Below, in pieces: positions 25,356 through 35,718 of a stretch of DNA of 64,000 nt. The notes beneath the pieces are model-generated. The model ran no database searches and had not been told where the DNA came from. It saw only the letters and a list, made by a program, of their open reading frames with translations. Every line of letters begins with the position of its first letter. The stretch's first letter is position 1. The stretch comes from Anaerolineae bacterium (lineage in GTDB: Bacteria > Chloroflexota > Anaerolineae > 4572-78 > J111), in the NCBI GenBank assembly GCA_023382535.1, contig JAHDWA010000001.1, positions 186,001 through 250,000 on the forward strand, written 5' to 3'. Both the position numbers and the translations under genes were made by a program.

Positions 25356-26750
25356 ATGGATATTTTTACCAAATACAAAAAAATTGGTTGGTTTTGGTTC
25401 ATTGGTCTGTTCCTCATTTTTCCCTCGGCCGCAGCGGCACATCCGTTGGATGAATTTTACCAGGTTACGTACATCACCATGGCCCCTAATCGGATTACCT
25501 TGCAAATTGAACTCTATACTGGGGTGCTTATTGCGCCCCAGGTTTTGGCCATGATTGACACCAACCAGGATGACCGGATTTCTGAAGCTGAAAGCCAGGC
25601 CTACGTTGATCTGTTTCTCAAGGACATTACCTTTGAAATTGACGGCCAACCCACCCTGCTAACCCCAGCCGACCTTGAATTTTCGACGCTGCTAGATTTG
25701 AAAGCGGGGGTGGGAGTCATTCGCTTTAAGTTGTATACCAACCTGCCTGGCGACCACCGGGGCAGCCACCAATTCTTCTATAAAAACAATCACCGGCCCG
25801 ATATTGGGATTTATCTGGTCAATACGCTGGGCGACGCCGCACGTTGGGTAACAATTGCCAAACAGGAGCGTGATATTTTTCAGGCCAGTGTGCAGGTGGA
25901 GTACACCATCAACCCGGATGCTCCGGTAGATTTTGGTGAAGCCGATGTTCTAACCAAAATTGACGTGCCTGGCGGGGTTACCCAAGGACAAGAGCAACTG
26001 ACCCGTTATTTGTACGATCCTAACTTATCGCTCCTGTTTTTGCTCATAGCCCTGGGGCTGTCGGCCATGCTGGGAGGATTACACGCGCTTACGCCTGGCC
26101 ATGGCAAAACCGTGGTAGCGGCTTACCTGATCGGTAGTCGCGGCACTATTGGCCATGCAGTGGCGCTGGGCGGTATCATGACCTTCACCCATACTGCTTC
26201 AGTCATCGTCATCGGTCTGCTGGCGCTGTTGGCCAGCCAATTTATTGTGCCAAACGTGTTGGTGCCATCCTTGGAAATTTTGTCGGGCTTGTTGGTCGTC
26301 TACCTGGGAGGTCGGCTGGTGTGGGCACGGTGGAAGGCTCTCAAAAACGGAGAGCATCACCCACACTACCATACCCACGATCACCCTCATCAAAATGCTC
26401 ACTCCCACGCTATCCCCGAAAATGTAAACTTGAGTGACCTGCTGACCCTGGGAATCTCCGGTGGCCTGGTGCCTTGCCCGGAGGCATTGGGAATTATGCT
26501 TATTGCCATTGGCCTCAACCGAATTTTATTGGGTTTGGGCTTGATTGTAGCCTTTAGCTTTGGTTTGGCGGCAGTCTTGATGATGATTGGCATCCTGCTG
26601 GTGCGTTCAAAAGCGCTGCTGGATAGACTGAGCAATGTGAGGAGCCCGGTGCACTGGGAAACACTGCTACCCATTATCAGCGCAGTAATTGTCACCTTGC
26701 TCGGCCTGGGCATTATAGCTAAAGGTCTAATGCCTTATCTGACTGGTTGA
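25356..26750 (+). CDS. NicO/RcnA-type nickel-cobalt efflux protein with N-terminal extracytoplasmic domain
   Basis: 464 residues. After a signal-like helix come about 200 residues outside the membrane, with an EF-hand-like loop (DTNQDDRISEAE), and then six membrane segments of the NicO family. The HALTPGHGKT motif is in the first and a His-rich cytoplasmic loop (HHPHYHTHDHPHQNAHSH) lies before the VPCPEA motif. NicO proteins export Ni or Co, or supply Ni in some groups. The gene has its own promoter overlapping the shared palindrome. The downstream gene converges on it with a 44-nt gap and no obvious terminator. Confidence 0.85.
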   Translation: MDIFTKYKKIGWFWFIGLFLIFPSAAAAHPLDEFYQVTYITMAPNRITLQIELYTGVLIAPQVLAMIDTNQDDRISEAESQAYVDLFLKDITFEIDGQPTLLTPADLEFSTLLDLKAGVGVIRFKLYTNLPGDHRGSHQFFYKNNHRPDIGIYLVNTLGDAARWVTIAKQERDIFQASVQVEYTINPDAPVDFGEADVLTKIDVPGGVTQGQEQLTRYLYDPNLSLLFLLIALGLSAMLGGLHALTPGHGKTVVAAYLIGSRGTIGHAVALGGIMTFTHTASVIVIGLLALLASQFIVPNVLVPSLEILSGLLVVYLGGRLVWARWKALKNGEHHPHYHTHDHPHQNAHSHAIPENVNLSDLLTLGISGGLVPCPEALGIMLIAIGLNRILLGLGLIVAFSFGLAAVLMMIGILLVRSKALLDRLSNVRSPVHWETLLPIISAVIVTLLGLGIIAKGLMPYLTG

Positions 26751-26794
26751 GTTTGCTGGTTAGTTGCTGGCTAAAATCGGTGTACTCACAAATC

Positions 26795-28303
26795 TCATTG
26801 TTTAATGACAATCGTATGAGTCTGTGAAGTTGTGGTGTGCAAGTTCGTGGCGGTGACGGTGATTGTTTGTGTGCCGATAGTCGTCCAGGTAAAGGGGGAC
26901 GTACTGACCAGACCGCCTATTTTCACCACCGGTGGTTGATCTGTGGCTTGCCATGCGTAAGTGATGGGCAGTGTGACTGTAATCGGGCTAGCCGTAGCCG
27001 CAAAAGTGTAGCTCTCACCCGTCAGTCCTGTTATTGGGCCGTCAATTTCCAGGCCGTCAATATTCACGTCTGAGATTTTCGTGAAGGTATAGGAGTCTCT
27101 AGTCGCGCCATTCTCGTCAATCGCTGTTACTGTTAAATTGTTGCCATTGATAGTGACACGCGTATAGAGGCCGTAGCTCTGGGAACAGTAAGCGGCGGCT
27201 ACCCAGGTAGCATTATCACAACGATAGCTCGCTGCCGATCCAGCGCCAGAAATGACATACACAATACCGCCTTGCTCTGTGGTTGTGACCCGCCCACGGC
27301 GGAGGGGATGGCTGCGCTGGTAGATGTGCTCATGACCACTTAAAACCAGATCAACGCCGTACGCTTCGAAGATGGGTACAAGTTTGGTTCGGGCAATTTG
27401 GCTGTCTGGGCGGTGGAAGCTGGTGGAATAGGCGGGCAAGTGTAAGGCCACGATCTTCCAGCGCTGCGTGGTTTGCCCCAGGTCTTGGCGAAGCCAATCG
27501 AACATGTCATCAAGGGCTACTTCATCACCGGTATACAGTGGGAGGTTAGAGTCCAGAGCGACAAAGTGAGCATTGCCGTAGTCAAAAGAATAATAACGTT
27601 CGTGGTCGGCTGTACGCCAGGCGTTTTGGGGTAGGTCGAACAGATCAAGGTAAGGAGCACCGTTTTCGGTATAGTAGTCGTGGTTGCCTAGCGTAGGGAA
27701 AATGGGAACTCGGCTGAACAGGTCTTGGTAGATTTGGAACACATGGGTATTGAACTGAGCATAGGTCCCATTGGGGTAAGCGTTGTCGCCGGTGGTCAGG
27801 ATAAAACGAAAGGAATCACGCAACATCTGATCACGTAGCTGTTTCTGGCTATGACTGCTGTTGCCATAATCACCAAAGGCGATAAAAGAGTAAGGGGTGT
27901 CACTGCCGGGAATAGGAGCCGTTTGGAACGAAAGCAATTCGTTTGAGAGCAAATCCTCATTATCAGTAAAGACCTTGTAAAAATAGGAGGTGTTTGGCTG
28001 CAATCCGGTCAGTTCAACACGATGCAGTTGAGTGCCAATCGCTGTCCGGCGCGTGCTGCCAGCAACAGAATTGCTGTAACTGGTGTCTGTACCATATCGA
28101 ACTACGGCATCGGCTCCTGTCTGTGTAGCCCAGAGAATGATCACGCTGGTATCGGTCATTTGTTGCAAATAGGGTTTCCAAACGAGATTATCTGAAGCAG
28201 CCGAGGTCGGGAGTGGCATTACTATATCGGCCAGGCTGGTCAGGCTAAACCATAAGCAGATAAGGGTTAAACATAGGTTTCGTTTAATAATTTGATTTCT
28301 CAT
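26795..28303 (-). CDS. Secreted metallophosphoesterase (purple-acid-phosphatase-like) with PKD-like tail
   Basis: 502 residues. Signal peptide about 1-35, an Fn3-like N-terminal domain (about 40-125), the dinuclear metallophosphatase domain (FGDYG, TTGDNAYP, GNHDY, ALHLPAYS, SGHEHIYQRS), and a C-terminal PKD/Ig-like domain (about 415-502). It likely hydrolyses phosphoesters outside the cell. A truncated relative is at 13754-14641. The 61 nt between it and the metal ABC permease suggest independent transcription, and no terminator is evident. Confidence 0.88.
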   Translation of the reverse strand: MRNQIIKRNLCLTLICLWFSLTSLADIVMPLPTSAASDNLVWKPYLQQMTDTSVIILWATQTGADAVVRYGTDTSYSNSVAGSTRRTAIGTQLHRVELTGLQPNTSYFYKVFTDNEDLLSNELLSFQTAPIPGSDTPYSFIAFGDYGNSSHSQKQLRDQMLRDSFRFILTTGDNAYPNGTYAQFNTHVFQIYQDLFSRVPIFPTLGNHDYYTENGAPYLDLFDLPQNAWRTADHERYYSFDYGNAHFVALDSNLPLYTGDEVALDDMFDWLRQDLGQTTQRWKIVALHLPAYSTSFHRPDSQIARTKLVPIFEAYGVDLVLSGHEHIYQRSHPLRRGRVTTTEQGGIVYVISGAGSAASYRCDNATWVAAAYCSQSYGLYTRVTINGNNLTVTAIDENGATRDSYTFTKISDVNIDGLEIDGPITGLTGESYTFAATASPITVTLPITYAWQATDQPPVVKIGGLVSTSPFTWTTIGTQTITVTATNLHTTTSQTHTIVIKQ

Positions 28304-28364
28304 TCCTGTGTAAGAAAATTGGCTTGATAAGCTGAATGAATCTGAGCCTCAAGCTGGGCAAGGC

Positions 28365-29210
28365 TTAGATGTGCGTATGGAGCAAGCGGCGCGCGGCGCG
28401 CTTTTGCAGGGAGGTAATAGTCAGCGCCAGACCAAAGAGGATGGCTTGTAACAAGACAATGGATGCGCCAGAGGAAACATCAATGTAGTAGCTAAAGTAC
28501 ATGCCCATAAATCCGGTTAAAGCGCCAATGAGTACCGAAAGCAGAATCATACGATTGAAACTATCTGTTAGCAGTCGGGCCGTAATGGCCGGGATGACCA
28601 GCGCCGCTGCGATCAGCGTCACACCCAAAATTTGCATCGAGGCAATAATCGCCGCAGCCAGAACCAGGGCAAACAGAGTGTCCACCCATTCTGTTTTGAC
28701 CCCATAGATTTGTGCAACCTCGGCATCAAAAGTCGTAAACAGTAGTTGCTTGTAGAAAAAGAAAATAATCGCCGCCACCATCAGCGTCACCCCAGCCACT
28801 ACCCACACATCCTGCCCAGTCACGCCGAGGATATTGCCGAAGAGGGCCGCGTCAAACGAACGGGTAAAGCGCCGGTAGCGGCTGATCAGGGCCACGCCGA
28901 TGGCGAAGCTGGCCGTTGTGATGACCCCAATGGCCGCATCGGCATTGATTTTGGTGCGCCGGACCGTCTGGTTGATCAACACGGCGGCGATAAAGCCCCA
29001 TAGGCCAGCCCCCAGGTAGAAGTTCCAGGTCATCACAAAGGCTACCACCGCCCCACCAAAAATGGCGTGCGACAAGCCGTGCCCGATGTAGCTCATCCCC
29101 CGCAGGACAATGTAAACGCCAATCAGGCCACATAAGCCGCCCACCAACACGGCGGCAATGGTGCCGTTGCGAAAGAATTCAAATTGAAACGGTTCGAGTA
29201 AGAAGTCCAT
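28365..29210 (-). CDS. Zn/Mn ABC transporter permease (ABC-3 family)
   Basis: 281 residues from ATG 29210, chosen because GGAG lies about 8 nt upstream and the residue run MDFLLEPFQFEFFRNG is the family's usual start. The upstream in-frame extension overlaps the ATPase gene. About eight membrane segments with the ABC-3 features (GLSHAIFGG, QILGVTLIAAALVIPAIT). It works with the ATPase (32-nt overlap) and the binding protein upstream as a Zn2+ or Mn2+ importer. The operon order is binding protein, ATPase, permease. Confidence 0.92.
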   Translation of the reverse strand: MDFLLEPFQFEFFRNGTIAAVLVGGLCGLIGVYIVLRGMSYIGHGLSHAIFGGAVVAFVMTWNFYLGAGLWGFIAAVLINQTVRRTKINADAAIGVITTASFAIGVALISRYRRFTRSFDAALFGNILGVTGQDVWVVAGVTLMVAAIIFFFYKQLLFTTFDAEVAQIYGVKTEWVDTLFALVLAAAIIASMQILGVTLIAAALVIPAITARLLTDSFNRMILLSVLIGALTGFMGMYFSYYIDVSSGASIVLLQAILFGLALTITSLQKRAARRLLHTHI

Positions 29211-30033
29211 CGTCTGACTCCGGGGAATGACCGGGCACCGGGTTGGGCAGAACTTCGCGATAGGTGTGGCCATGGGGCTTTTGCTGCACAAAGAGCATGC
29301 CATCTTGCCGAATAACCAGCATATCCCCTTGATAAGTTTCGTTCAACGTTTCCACATTAAATACCTGCTCTGGCGTGCCCTGCGCAATGACCCGCCGGTT
29401 GAGGCAAATGATCCAGGGCACATGTGCCGCTGCTGTATTCAAATCGTGTGTGGTCATGAGGATGGTCATGCCTTGCTGATTGAGTCCTGCCAGCATGTGC
29501 AGTACGTTCTCAGCGGTTCGCATGTCTACCCCCGCCGTCGGTTCGTCCAGCACCAGCAAATCCGGCTCGGCAATGAGAGCACGGGCCAAGAAAACACGCT
29601 GCTGCTGCCCACCGGACAGGTCGCGAATGTGACGGCGGGCTAGGTCGGCAATTTCTAGTCGCTCTAGCGCTGCCTGTACGCGCCGCTTGTCCTCAGCGCT
29701 GGGCCACGGCCACAGGCCCGATCGTCGGACGCGACCCAGCAGTACCACTTCTTCAACGGTAACCGGGAAATTCCAATCTACTGTTTCCAGTTGGGGCACA
29801 TAGCCCACTTGGGGCGCAGGTCGGCCATCGAGCGCCTGCCCATCAATGTAAACTTCGCCACGAGTCGGCTGCAAGACACTCAGGATCAGCTTGAGCAGGC
29901 TGGTTTTGCCGGCTCCGCTCGGTCCTACCAGGGCTGCAAACTGACCAGGGTGCAGGTGCAAGGAAATGTCCTTGAGCGCTGGCTCAGCGCCATAACCAAA
30001 AGTCACGTGGCGGAGTTCAACTAGGGGTTGCAA
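29179..30033 (-). CDS. Zn/Mn ABC transporter ATPase
   Basis: 284 residues with Walker A (GPSGAGKTS), the ABC signature (LSGGQQQR), Walker B (LLVLDEPT) and the switch His (TTHDL). Closest in layout to ZnuC/MntB-type subunits. It starts 12 nt after the binding-protein gene, whose last residues are VEQAQ. No odd features. Confidence 0.93.
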   Translation of the reverse strand: MQPLVELRHVTFGYGAEPALKDISLHLHPGQFAALVGPSGAGKTSLLKLILSVLQPTRGEVYIDGQALDGRPAPQVGYVPQLETVDWNFPVTVEEVVLLGRVRRSGLWPWPSAEDKRRVQAALERLEIADLARRHIRDLSGGQQQRVFLARALIAEPDLLVLDEPTAGVDMRTAENVLHMLAGLNQQGMTILMTTHDLNTAAAHVPWIICLNRRVIAQGTPEQVFNVETLNETYQGDMLVIRQDGMLFVQQKPHGHTYREVLPNPVPGHSPESDDGLLTRTVSI

Positions 30034-30044
30034 AGGGCCTCACC

Positions 30045-31103
30045 TTACTGTGCTTGTTCCACGGCGCTATCAACGCCCGGTATATTGGAGGTATCGAAAT
30101 TGGCAATTAACTCCGGCTTACCGCCCAGATTGGCGGCCATGATTTTGAGGTTCTCGACCATCAAGCCGAGGTAAGAGTGGTTCGAGTCGCCCGGTTGACC
30201 TGGCAAGTCATCGTCGCGCAGGTCATCTACGTAAGTGGCTCCAGCCTCTTTGGCAATCTGTTCCAGCACTGGCGAGGGGAAAACTTCGGAACCAAAAATG
30301 GCCGGCACCTGTTCTGCCTTGACCTGCTTGATTAGCGTCGCCACCTCCTGAGCCGAAGGTTCAGCAAAATCGGATGGTTGGATCGCGCCGATGACCGTTA
30401 CGCCATAGCGAGGCGCAAAGTAAGCCCACGAGTCGTGGTAGGTCAGCAATTTACGATTTTGTTCGGGGATGCTGTTAATCGTCTCTATAATAGCCTTATC
30501 TAAGGCTTCAATACGGGCCTTGAAGGCGTCATAATTCTTGTTATAGTAATCAGCGTTGGTAGGATCGCGGCTCACGAGCGCATCGCGGGCAATTTCAGCG
30601 TAGCGCAATGAGTGGAACGGATTGGGCCACAGATGAGGGTTGGGACTGCCCGCTTCCTTGGGGAAGGAAAAGTCGTACATGTATTCGTCGGGAGTAATTG
30701 TTTGCTCGCCGAGTAGAATAATCTCCGCACCTTCCTTTTTATTAGCCTCAGCCAATTCCAAAGTCGGTTCTTCCAGCTTCAAGCCGTTGACAAAAATGAG
30801 GTCAGCTTCAGCAAGTTTTTTAGCATCGGAAGGGGCCGGCTCAAAGGTGTGCGAGTTGACCCCCTCCGGCACAATCCCAGAGAGATTAATCCGACCGCCG
30901 CCAATATTATAGATGATACTAGTAATGGGCGAAACTGTGGTCACTACATTTAATTTATTACCTGTAGTCGAAGCTCCGCTCGAATTGGCGCTATTAGCGG
31001 GCGCTACACTTTCACTACTAGTTGTTGGTTGGGCTGCTTGTCCGCATCCAACCAGCGCCCAGCTAAGCGTAAAGACAAAAATAATCACCCGCAAGGATTT
31101 CAT
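30045..31103 (-). CDS. Zn/Mn ABC transporter binding lipoprotein (ZnuA/TroA family)
   Basis: 352 residues. The lipoprotein signal ends at LVGC. The cluster A-I fold has metal-ligand histidines in SHTFEPAPSD, NPHLWPNP and the TYHDSWAYFAPRYG region, and an acidic ligand late (DDLPG). The His-rich loop typical of ZnuA is missing, so Mn or Zn cannot be decided. ATG 31103 has GGAGGG upstream. The 325-nt gap to 31428 shows no gene and no clear Zur or DtxR-type box. Confidence 0.9.
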   Translation of the reverse strand: MKSLRVIIFVFTLSWALVGCGQAAQPTTSSESVAPANSANSSGASTTGNKLNVVTTVSPITSIIYNIGGGRINLSGIVPEGVNSHTFEPAPSDAKKLAEADLIFVNGLKLEEPTLELAEANKKEGAEIILLGEQTITPDEYMYDFSFPKEAGSPNPHLWPNPFHSLRYAEIARDALVSRDPTNADYYNKNYDAFKARIEALDKAIIETINSIPEQNRKLLTYHDSWAYFAPRYGVTVIGAIQPSDFAEPSAQEVATLIKQVKAEQVPAIFGSEVFPSPVLEQIAKEAGATYVDDLRDDDLPGQPGDSNHSYLGLMVENLKIMAANLGGKPELIANFDTSNIPGVDSAVEQAQ

Positions 31104-31428
31104 GTTGGAAACCTCCCTCCATTTATATTGTAAATGATCAGCTACTATAGAAAAGCTATGGTAGCGAGTACTTTAGAATTAAATGAATCAAAGGCTTCAT
31201 TCAACAGATCAATAAAACCCGACGCCATCGAGATTTAAAACGACTGCAACTTTTCGCAAGGGCAATAATATACCAGTATGATTGATCGCGCAAATTGGAT
31301 CCTATGCCTTACAAGAGGTAAGAGGATAAAAAGAAAAACTTGCCGGTTAATATGGCAAGCCTTTAGACAACTGGGGAAACGGTCCCAAGATATATTTGGA
31401 GTGCTTGGCTTAAATTGCTCGAAACAGC

Positions 31429-32691
31429 TTACTCATGCACGACTACCAACGTGCCGGGGTTCTCGTGCGTAGCCACCGCTTCGGTCTGGCCAGGCGGAAT
31501 GACCGGGCCGGCCCACTCAAACAACTGCTTGGCGTTCTCAGTTTGCAAATTAACGCAGCCTCGGCTCATGCGCTGACCGAAATTATTGTGCCAGTAGGTG
31601 CCGTGCAGGGCGTACCCTTTGTAGAAATACATGGTGTAGGGCACCTCCGGCAAGTAGTAGCCGGGGCCGGTCATTAGCGTGGACTCCAACTTCCAATAGA
31701 TGTTAAACTCACCCAGTACGGTCGGGGTTTCAGGCAGACCGGTCGAAGTGGTGAAAGCCATCACCGGCGTATCGCCTTCCCAGGCGATCACCTGCTGGGT
31801 GGCTACGTTGACTTCAACCCATTTTTCGCCGGGGTAGGCCGGCTGGTGAGCCAGGCGTGACCGATCAACGCTAGCCAGGGGCAGTTCCGGGCCAATGAGC
31901 AGACTGGGATTAGTTGAGGTCAAATTGGTCTGAGGCAGAGCTTCAGGTACAGTCGCTTCAAGCAGAGGCTCAGTTTTTGGCGACGGCGCCGGTGGGTCAG
32001 AAGGAACTGTTTCTGGCTCATCCGGCCAAGAGGCTTCCAGGGTCAGCGTGTCTGAGTCAGAGGTAAAGCGCTTCATCATCGGAGACGACGATTGAGCCGG
32101 ATTGGCTGTTGACGGGGGCGCGGCTACCTCGGCTGCGGGGGAGACGGGCGGAACAGGCAGCCAGGCGGCCAGGCTGTCGAGCGGCGCAAAAATTAGCGCG
32201 CTCAGACCCATAACACCCATTCCGAACACGAGCGTGAGGAAGATAATCGCCAACAGTGGCTTGAGGCGGCGGCGAACCCGGCGAACCGACATAGTTTTGT
32301 TGGTTTTGCCTGGTTGGGGGTTGATAGACAACCTAGGGTGAATAGGTTGCTGAATAGTGAAAGGGACAGTCTGGGCCAGCCTGGGTCGAGTATGATGACT
32401 TACCGGAGCAGGTTCATCTGGCGGCAACCCCAGGCGTCCTCTGGCCCAGCGCCATCCCACTTTTGCTGACTCGTTCTGCGGGTCCAGGGTCAGCGCCCGC
32501 TCAAGCAAGCGCAGGCTATCCTGAGGCGCTGGCAATACATAAGCCAGCCAGAGCATGGCGAGAATATGGTTAGGTTCCTGCCGAAGTGCCGCTGTCAAAT
32601 AGTGTATCGCCAGGTGATTCTGATTCGCGCGTGCCGCTGCAATCCCCAGACGTAGTCTTTCGTTGATACGGGCTGATCCAGCGCTTATCAT
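31429..32691 (-). CDS. L,D-transpeptidase (YkuD/ErfK family), membrane anchored
   Basis: 420 residues. A TPR-like N-terminal segment in the cytoplasm (about 1-75) is followed by one membrane helix (about 147-170), a Pro/Ser/Thr linker and a C-terminal YkuD domain with the catalytic pair HGTYWH ... SRGCVNL. It forms 3-3 peptidoglycan crosslinks or attaches proteins to peptidoglycan. The cytoplasmic TPR-like part is unusual for the family. It follows the DsbA-like gene on the same strand with a 33-nt gap. Confidence 0.9.
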   Translation of the reverse strand: MISAGSARINERLRLGIAAARANQNHLAIHYLTAALRQEPNHILAMLWLAYVLPAPQDSLRLLERALTLDPQNESAKVGWRWARGRLGLPPDEPAPVSHHTRPRLAQTVPFTIQQPIHPRLSINPQPGKTNKTMSVRRVRRRLKPLLAIIFLTLVFGMGVMGLSALIFAPLDSLAAWLPVPPVSPAAEVAAPPSTANPAQSSSPMMKRFTSDSDTLTLEASWPDEPETVPSDPPAPSPKTEPLLEATVPEALPQTNLTSTNPSLLIGPELPLASVDRSRLAHQPAYPGEKWVEVNVATQQVIAWEGDTPVMAFTTSTGLPETPTVLGEFNIYWKLESTLMTGPGYYLPEVPYTMYFYKGYALHGTYWHNNFGQRMSRGCVNLQTENAKQLFEWAGPVIPPGQTEAVATHENPGTLVVVHE

Positions 32692-32724
32692 ATATCCTCT
32701 CTCTCGTTATTCACCCGTTCGATT

Positions 32725-34026
32725 TTAATCCGAAGGCTGGCCAATTCCGCCTGAGCATGGCTCACCCGGTTCAGGCGTAAAAGGACCGACCTGGAATTTT
32801 TCCAGAAACTGCTCCAGACGCGGATCCGCTGCATCATCAGGGATCAATTGCACCTGCCAGGCTGAAACAACAATGTCTCTATCGGTATAGGGACCGGGAG
32901 ACAAAATCACCATCGGTTCATCCCGTTGGGCCAGGGCTCGACCGGCGACTTCCCGTAAAATCTCAACTTGTTCAGCCGGCAAATCGGGACGATAGGCAAT
33001 CCAAACGGCCCCACGAGCGAGAGAACTGAGGACATTGTCTACCGAAACAGCCTCGTCGTAAATGCCGCAATTTTGCACCACCCCGTTCAGAACATCAGCG
33101 GATGGGGGACTGGGTGGATAAACGATTAAGCCTTTAATCTCATCAACGACGCTGGTTGACGCTTGGCCGGCAGGCGCTTCCCAACCTAAGTTGTCTAATT
33201 CCTCATTAATCATCCGGGCAAAGGCCACGTAAGGCTGCGCTCCCATCATAAAAGAGTTATTGACCACAAAACCGGGCGTGGCCCGGATCCCCAGGCGTTG
33301 GGCTTCTGCAGTCTGGGTCTTGATTTGGTCGATATACCGGCCTGAAGCGAAGCACTCGCTGAAAGCCTCAGTTTCCAGTCCAGTATCAGCCGCTAACTTC
33401 AGCAGCATCTCGTCGTTAAGCACGCTCGATTTGGCCGCCTGATCAGCAAAAACCCGATCATGATAAGCCCAAAATTGGTTTTGTTCAGCCGCGCACTCAC
33501 TGGCCTCAGCGGCTCGAATCGATTCGGGGCCAAGGGTAGCGATATGTTTGTAGGCAAACCGAACTTTTCCAGTCTTAACGTAATATTCACGAAGCGTAGG
33601 CAGGGTATCGGTCGCAAAACGGGCACAATAGGGGCATTTAAAGTCGCTAAACTCGACGATCGTTACCGGCGCGTTGGGATCGCCTTCAATGTGACGAGCA
33701 TCAAGCAGCAGCGACTTGGCAGTGGGAGTATTGGATTGATTGCCGGCGCTGCCCTCCTCTTGAGATGTGGCCGTGTCAGTAGGGGTTTTACCTTCTAATT
33801 GAGCAGGTGAAGCTTTATTGTCACTGTCAGTTTCGATCTGAGCGACAGCTTGACTGTCTGCTTTAGGGGTGGCTGTGACCTCAACCCGAACCACCTGTAC
33901 TGGAGGAGGTGAGTTACAGGCCCAGCTCACACTCAACAAAATTACCAAACCGGCAAAGCCTAAACTCAGCCGCATAAGGCGGCGCGATTTTCCCGGCAAG
34001 CAAACCACGAAGGATGAACCCTCCAT
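32725..34026 (-). CDS. DsbA-like thioredoxin-fold lipoprotein with extra C-terminal domain
   Basis: 433 residues. The lipoprotein signal ends near SWAC; ATG 34026 adds about 17 residues before the better signal start at 33975. After a Thr-rich linker, residues about 108-275 form a Thioredoxin_4/DsbA-type domain with CPYC active site and a cis-proline in RATPGF. Another about 140 residues follow, with a possible second, Cys-containing thioredoxin-like region (NCGIYDEAV). It would oxidise or reduce secreted thiols. Both active-site cysteines are encoded normally here, unlike the protein at 15863-16696. Confidence 0.85.
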   Translation of the reverse strand: MEGSSFVVCLPGKSRRLMRLSLGFAGLVILLSVSWACNSPPPVQVVRVEVTATPKADSQAVAQIETDSDNKASPAQLEGKTPTDTATSQEEGSAGNQSNTPTAKSLLLDARHIEGDPNAPVTIVEFSDFKCPYCARFATDTLPTLREYYVKTGKVRFAYKHIATLGPESIRAAEASECAAEQNQFWAYHDRVFADQAAKSSVLNDEMLLKLAADTGLETEAFSECFASGRYIDQIKTQTAEAQRLGIRATPGFVVNNSFMMGAQPYVAFARMINEELDNLGWEAPAGQASTSVVDEIKGLIVYPPSPPSADVLNGVVQNCGIYDEAVSVDNVLSSLARGAVWIAYRPDLPAEQVEILREVAGRALAQRDEPMVILSPGPYTDRDIVVSAWQVQLIPDDAADPRLEQFLEKFQVGPFTPEPGEPCSGGIGQPSD

Positions 34027-34081
34027 CTTTCAAATTTCCATTTTGACCAGATTATTCAAGGTGTTATATCGCGCTAAAAAT

Positions 34082-35530
34082 TCAGTCGTGTCTATCAACC
34101 TTCTTTTCGATAAGACTCTGCGCAAATTGCACGAAACGATAGACGTCCTCAAATGTGCTCACCAGCCCCACTGAGACACGCACGGCCCCGGTGCTCTTGG
34201 CGTCAATACAACGGCGAAACTCATCAATGGTCAGTCGGTCTTTAGGGGGGCCAAAGCAAGCGACCAGCTCCTCAGCCGAGATGCCCAGAGCCACTTCGCC
34301 GCCTCCCGGATTACAAAAACAGCCGGTGCGGAGCGAAATGTTAGCCTGGTTGGCCTGCTGCTCAACCCAGCGGTGGTCAATAAAATGGCCATGCCGATCA
34401 TAGAAATTGAACGTAATCGTGCCGCCTCGCATGTAAGTATTAACCGGTCCATAGACCTGCACCAGGGGCATACCATTGTCATGGTGCAGCGCCGTCAACT
34501 GATCTAACAGCCAGGCGGTCAGGCAAGTGACACGAGTGTGGATGGTCTCCAGACCAATCTGGGCAATATGCCGTAGACCGATTTCCACGGCGGGCAGGGT
34601 CAGATAATTGAGTGTCCCATCTTCAAACGCCTCAGCGCCCTCATGCAAATAGTAGCGATCGCCCTGGACCGAGGCCACGGTGATGGTACCGCCAGCAAAC
34701 CAGGGCCGGTGCAATTTGGCCAGTGCGGCTTTCCGCGCCAGCAGGCAGCCCACGCCGGTCGGATAGCCAAAAATCTTATAAAACGAGAGCGAGACAAAAT
34801 CGGGGCGCCACTGACTCAAATCCAGGCGATTGGTCGGCACAAAGGCGGCGGCATCAAGCAGTACATCCCAACCGTTGGCCTGAGCCTGGGCAATCCATTC
34901 CAGGGAGTGCTGCACGCCGGAGAAATTAGATTGGGCTGGATAAGCCAGCAAGTTGTGGCCGCCGGGCCGGGCCAGGGTCAGATGGGCCGCCAGTTTGTCT
35001 GCGTCCACATACAAATCGGGCGGTAAAACCGGCGCGTAGATGACCTGAGCGCCTTTGGCCCGGGCAAACTCGCGGATGCCATTGACCGAGTTATGGTTAT
35101 CAAAGGTCAGCAGGTAGACATCACCTGGCCCGAATGGATAGGATTCGCCGACCAGTTTGAGCGCGCCGCTGGCATTATGGCTGAAAATGGCGACGTACTC
35201 ATCCAGGGGCGCGTTAAAAAACTCCAAGACATAAGCCCGGGCCTGCTCGACCAAGTGGGTCATTGCCTGGGAGGTGGGGTTGGTGGAATGGGGATTGCCA
35301 AACACCTGCTGGAGCAACAACTCCATATGAGTGCGAACCTGGGTTTCGGCATACAGACCGCCGCCGGTGTAATCCAGGTAGGTATGACCCAATCGTTCCA
35401 GACGGCCATACTCGGTGGCGCGTAGTTTGTCGAGCGTGGCAGTCGTGGCAAATTGAGGATAAGTTTGCTGGAACGAAGCCTCGGCCTCTGCCATTGACAG
35501 ACTTTCATGGTGAGAGACAGACATAGACAT
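34082..35530 (-). CDS. Class V aminotransferase, molybdenum-cofactor-sulfurase-like
   Basis: 482 residues, PLP type I fold. The PLP lysine is in SLSFYKIFGYPTGVG and the conserved Cys in RTGCFCNPGG, near the C-terminus, as in the N-terminal domain of MOCOS/ABA3-type cofactor sulfurases and cysteine desulfurase relatives. It probably transfers cysteine sulfur. The MOSC domain of full sulfurases is absent, and the partner gene is not nearby. Two promoters carrying the shared palindrome lie upstream. Confidence 0.85.
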   Translation of the reverse strand: MSMSVSHHESLSMAEAEASFQQTYPQFATTATLDKLRATEYGRLERLGHTYLDYTGGGLYAETQVRTHMELLLQQVFGNPHSTNPTSQAMTHLVEQARAYVLEFFNAPLDEYVAIFSHNASGALKLVGESYPFGPGDVYLLTFDNHNSVNGIREFARAKGAQVIYAPVLPPDLYVDADKLAAHLTLARPGGHNLLAYPAQSNFSGVQHSLEWIAQAQANGWDVLLDAAAFVPTNRLDLSQWRPDFVSLSFYKIFGYPTGVGCLLARKAALAKLHRPWFAGGTITVASVQGDRYYLHEGAEAFEDGTLNYLTLPAVEIGLRHIAQIGLETIHTRVTCLTAWLLDQLTALHHDNGMPLVQVYGPVNTYMRGGTITFNFYDRHGHFIDHRWVEQQANQANISLRTGCFCNPGGGEVALGISAEELVACFGPPKDRLTIDEFRRCIDAKSTGAVRVSVGLVSTFEDVYRFVQFAQSLIEKKVDRHD

Positions 35531-35718
35531 CCTTCTCAGTATTTTTTCTATACCTTCACTTGATAAAAGGGGTAACTGCTCAGGCGTGTAACCAAATTGT
35601 TCTTTAACAGTGTCACAATCTTACAAACCAATCAGAATAGGGGTGATTAGGCTTTGGTCGGTTTCCTCTTTTATCCGCCTGTTCTTCAAGTTAAGGCCAC
35701 GTGAGCAGTTACAACCGT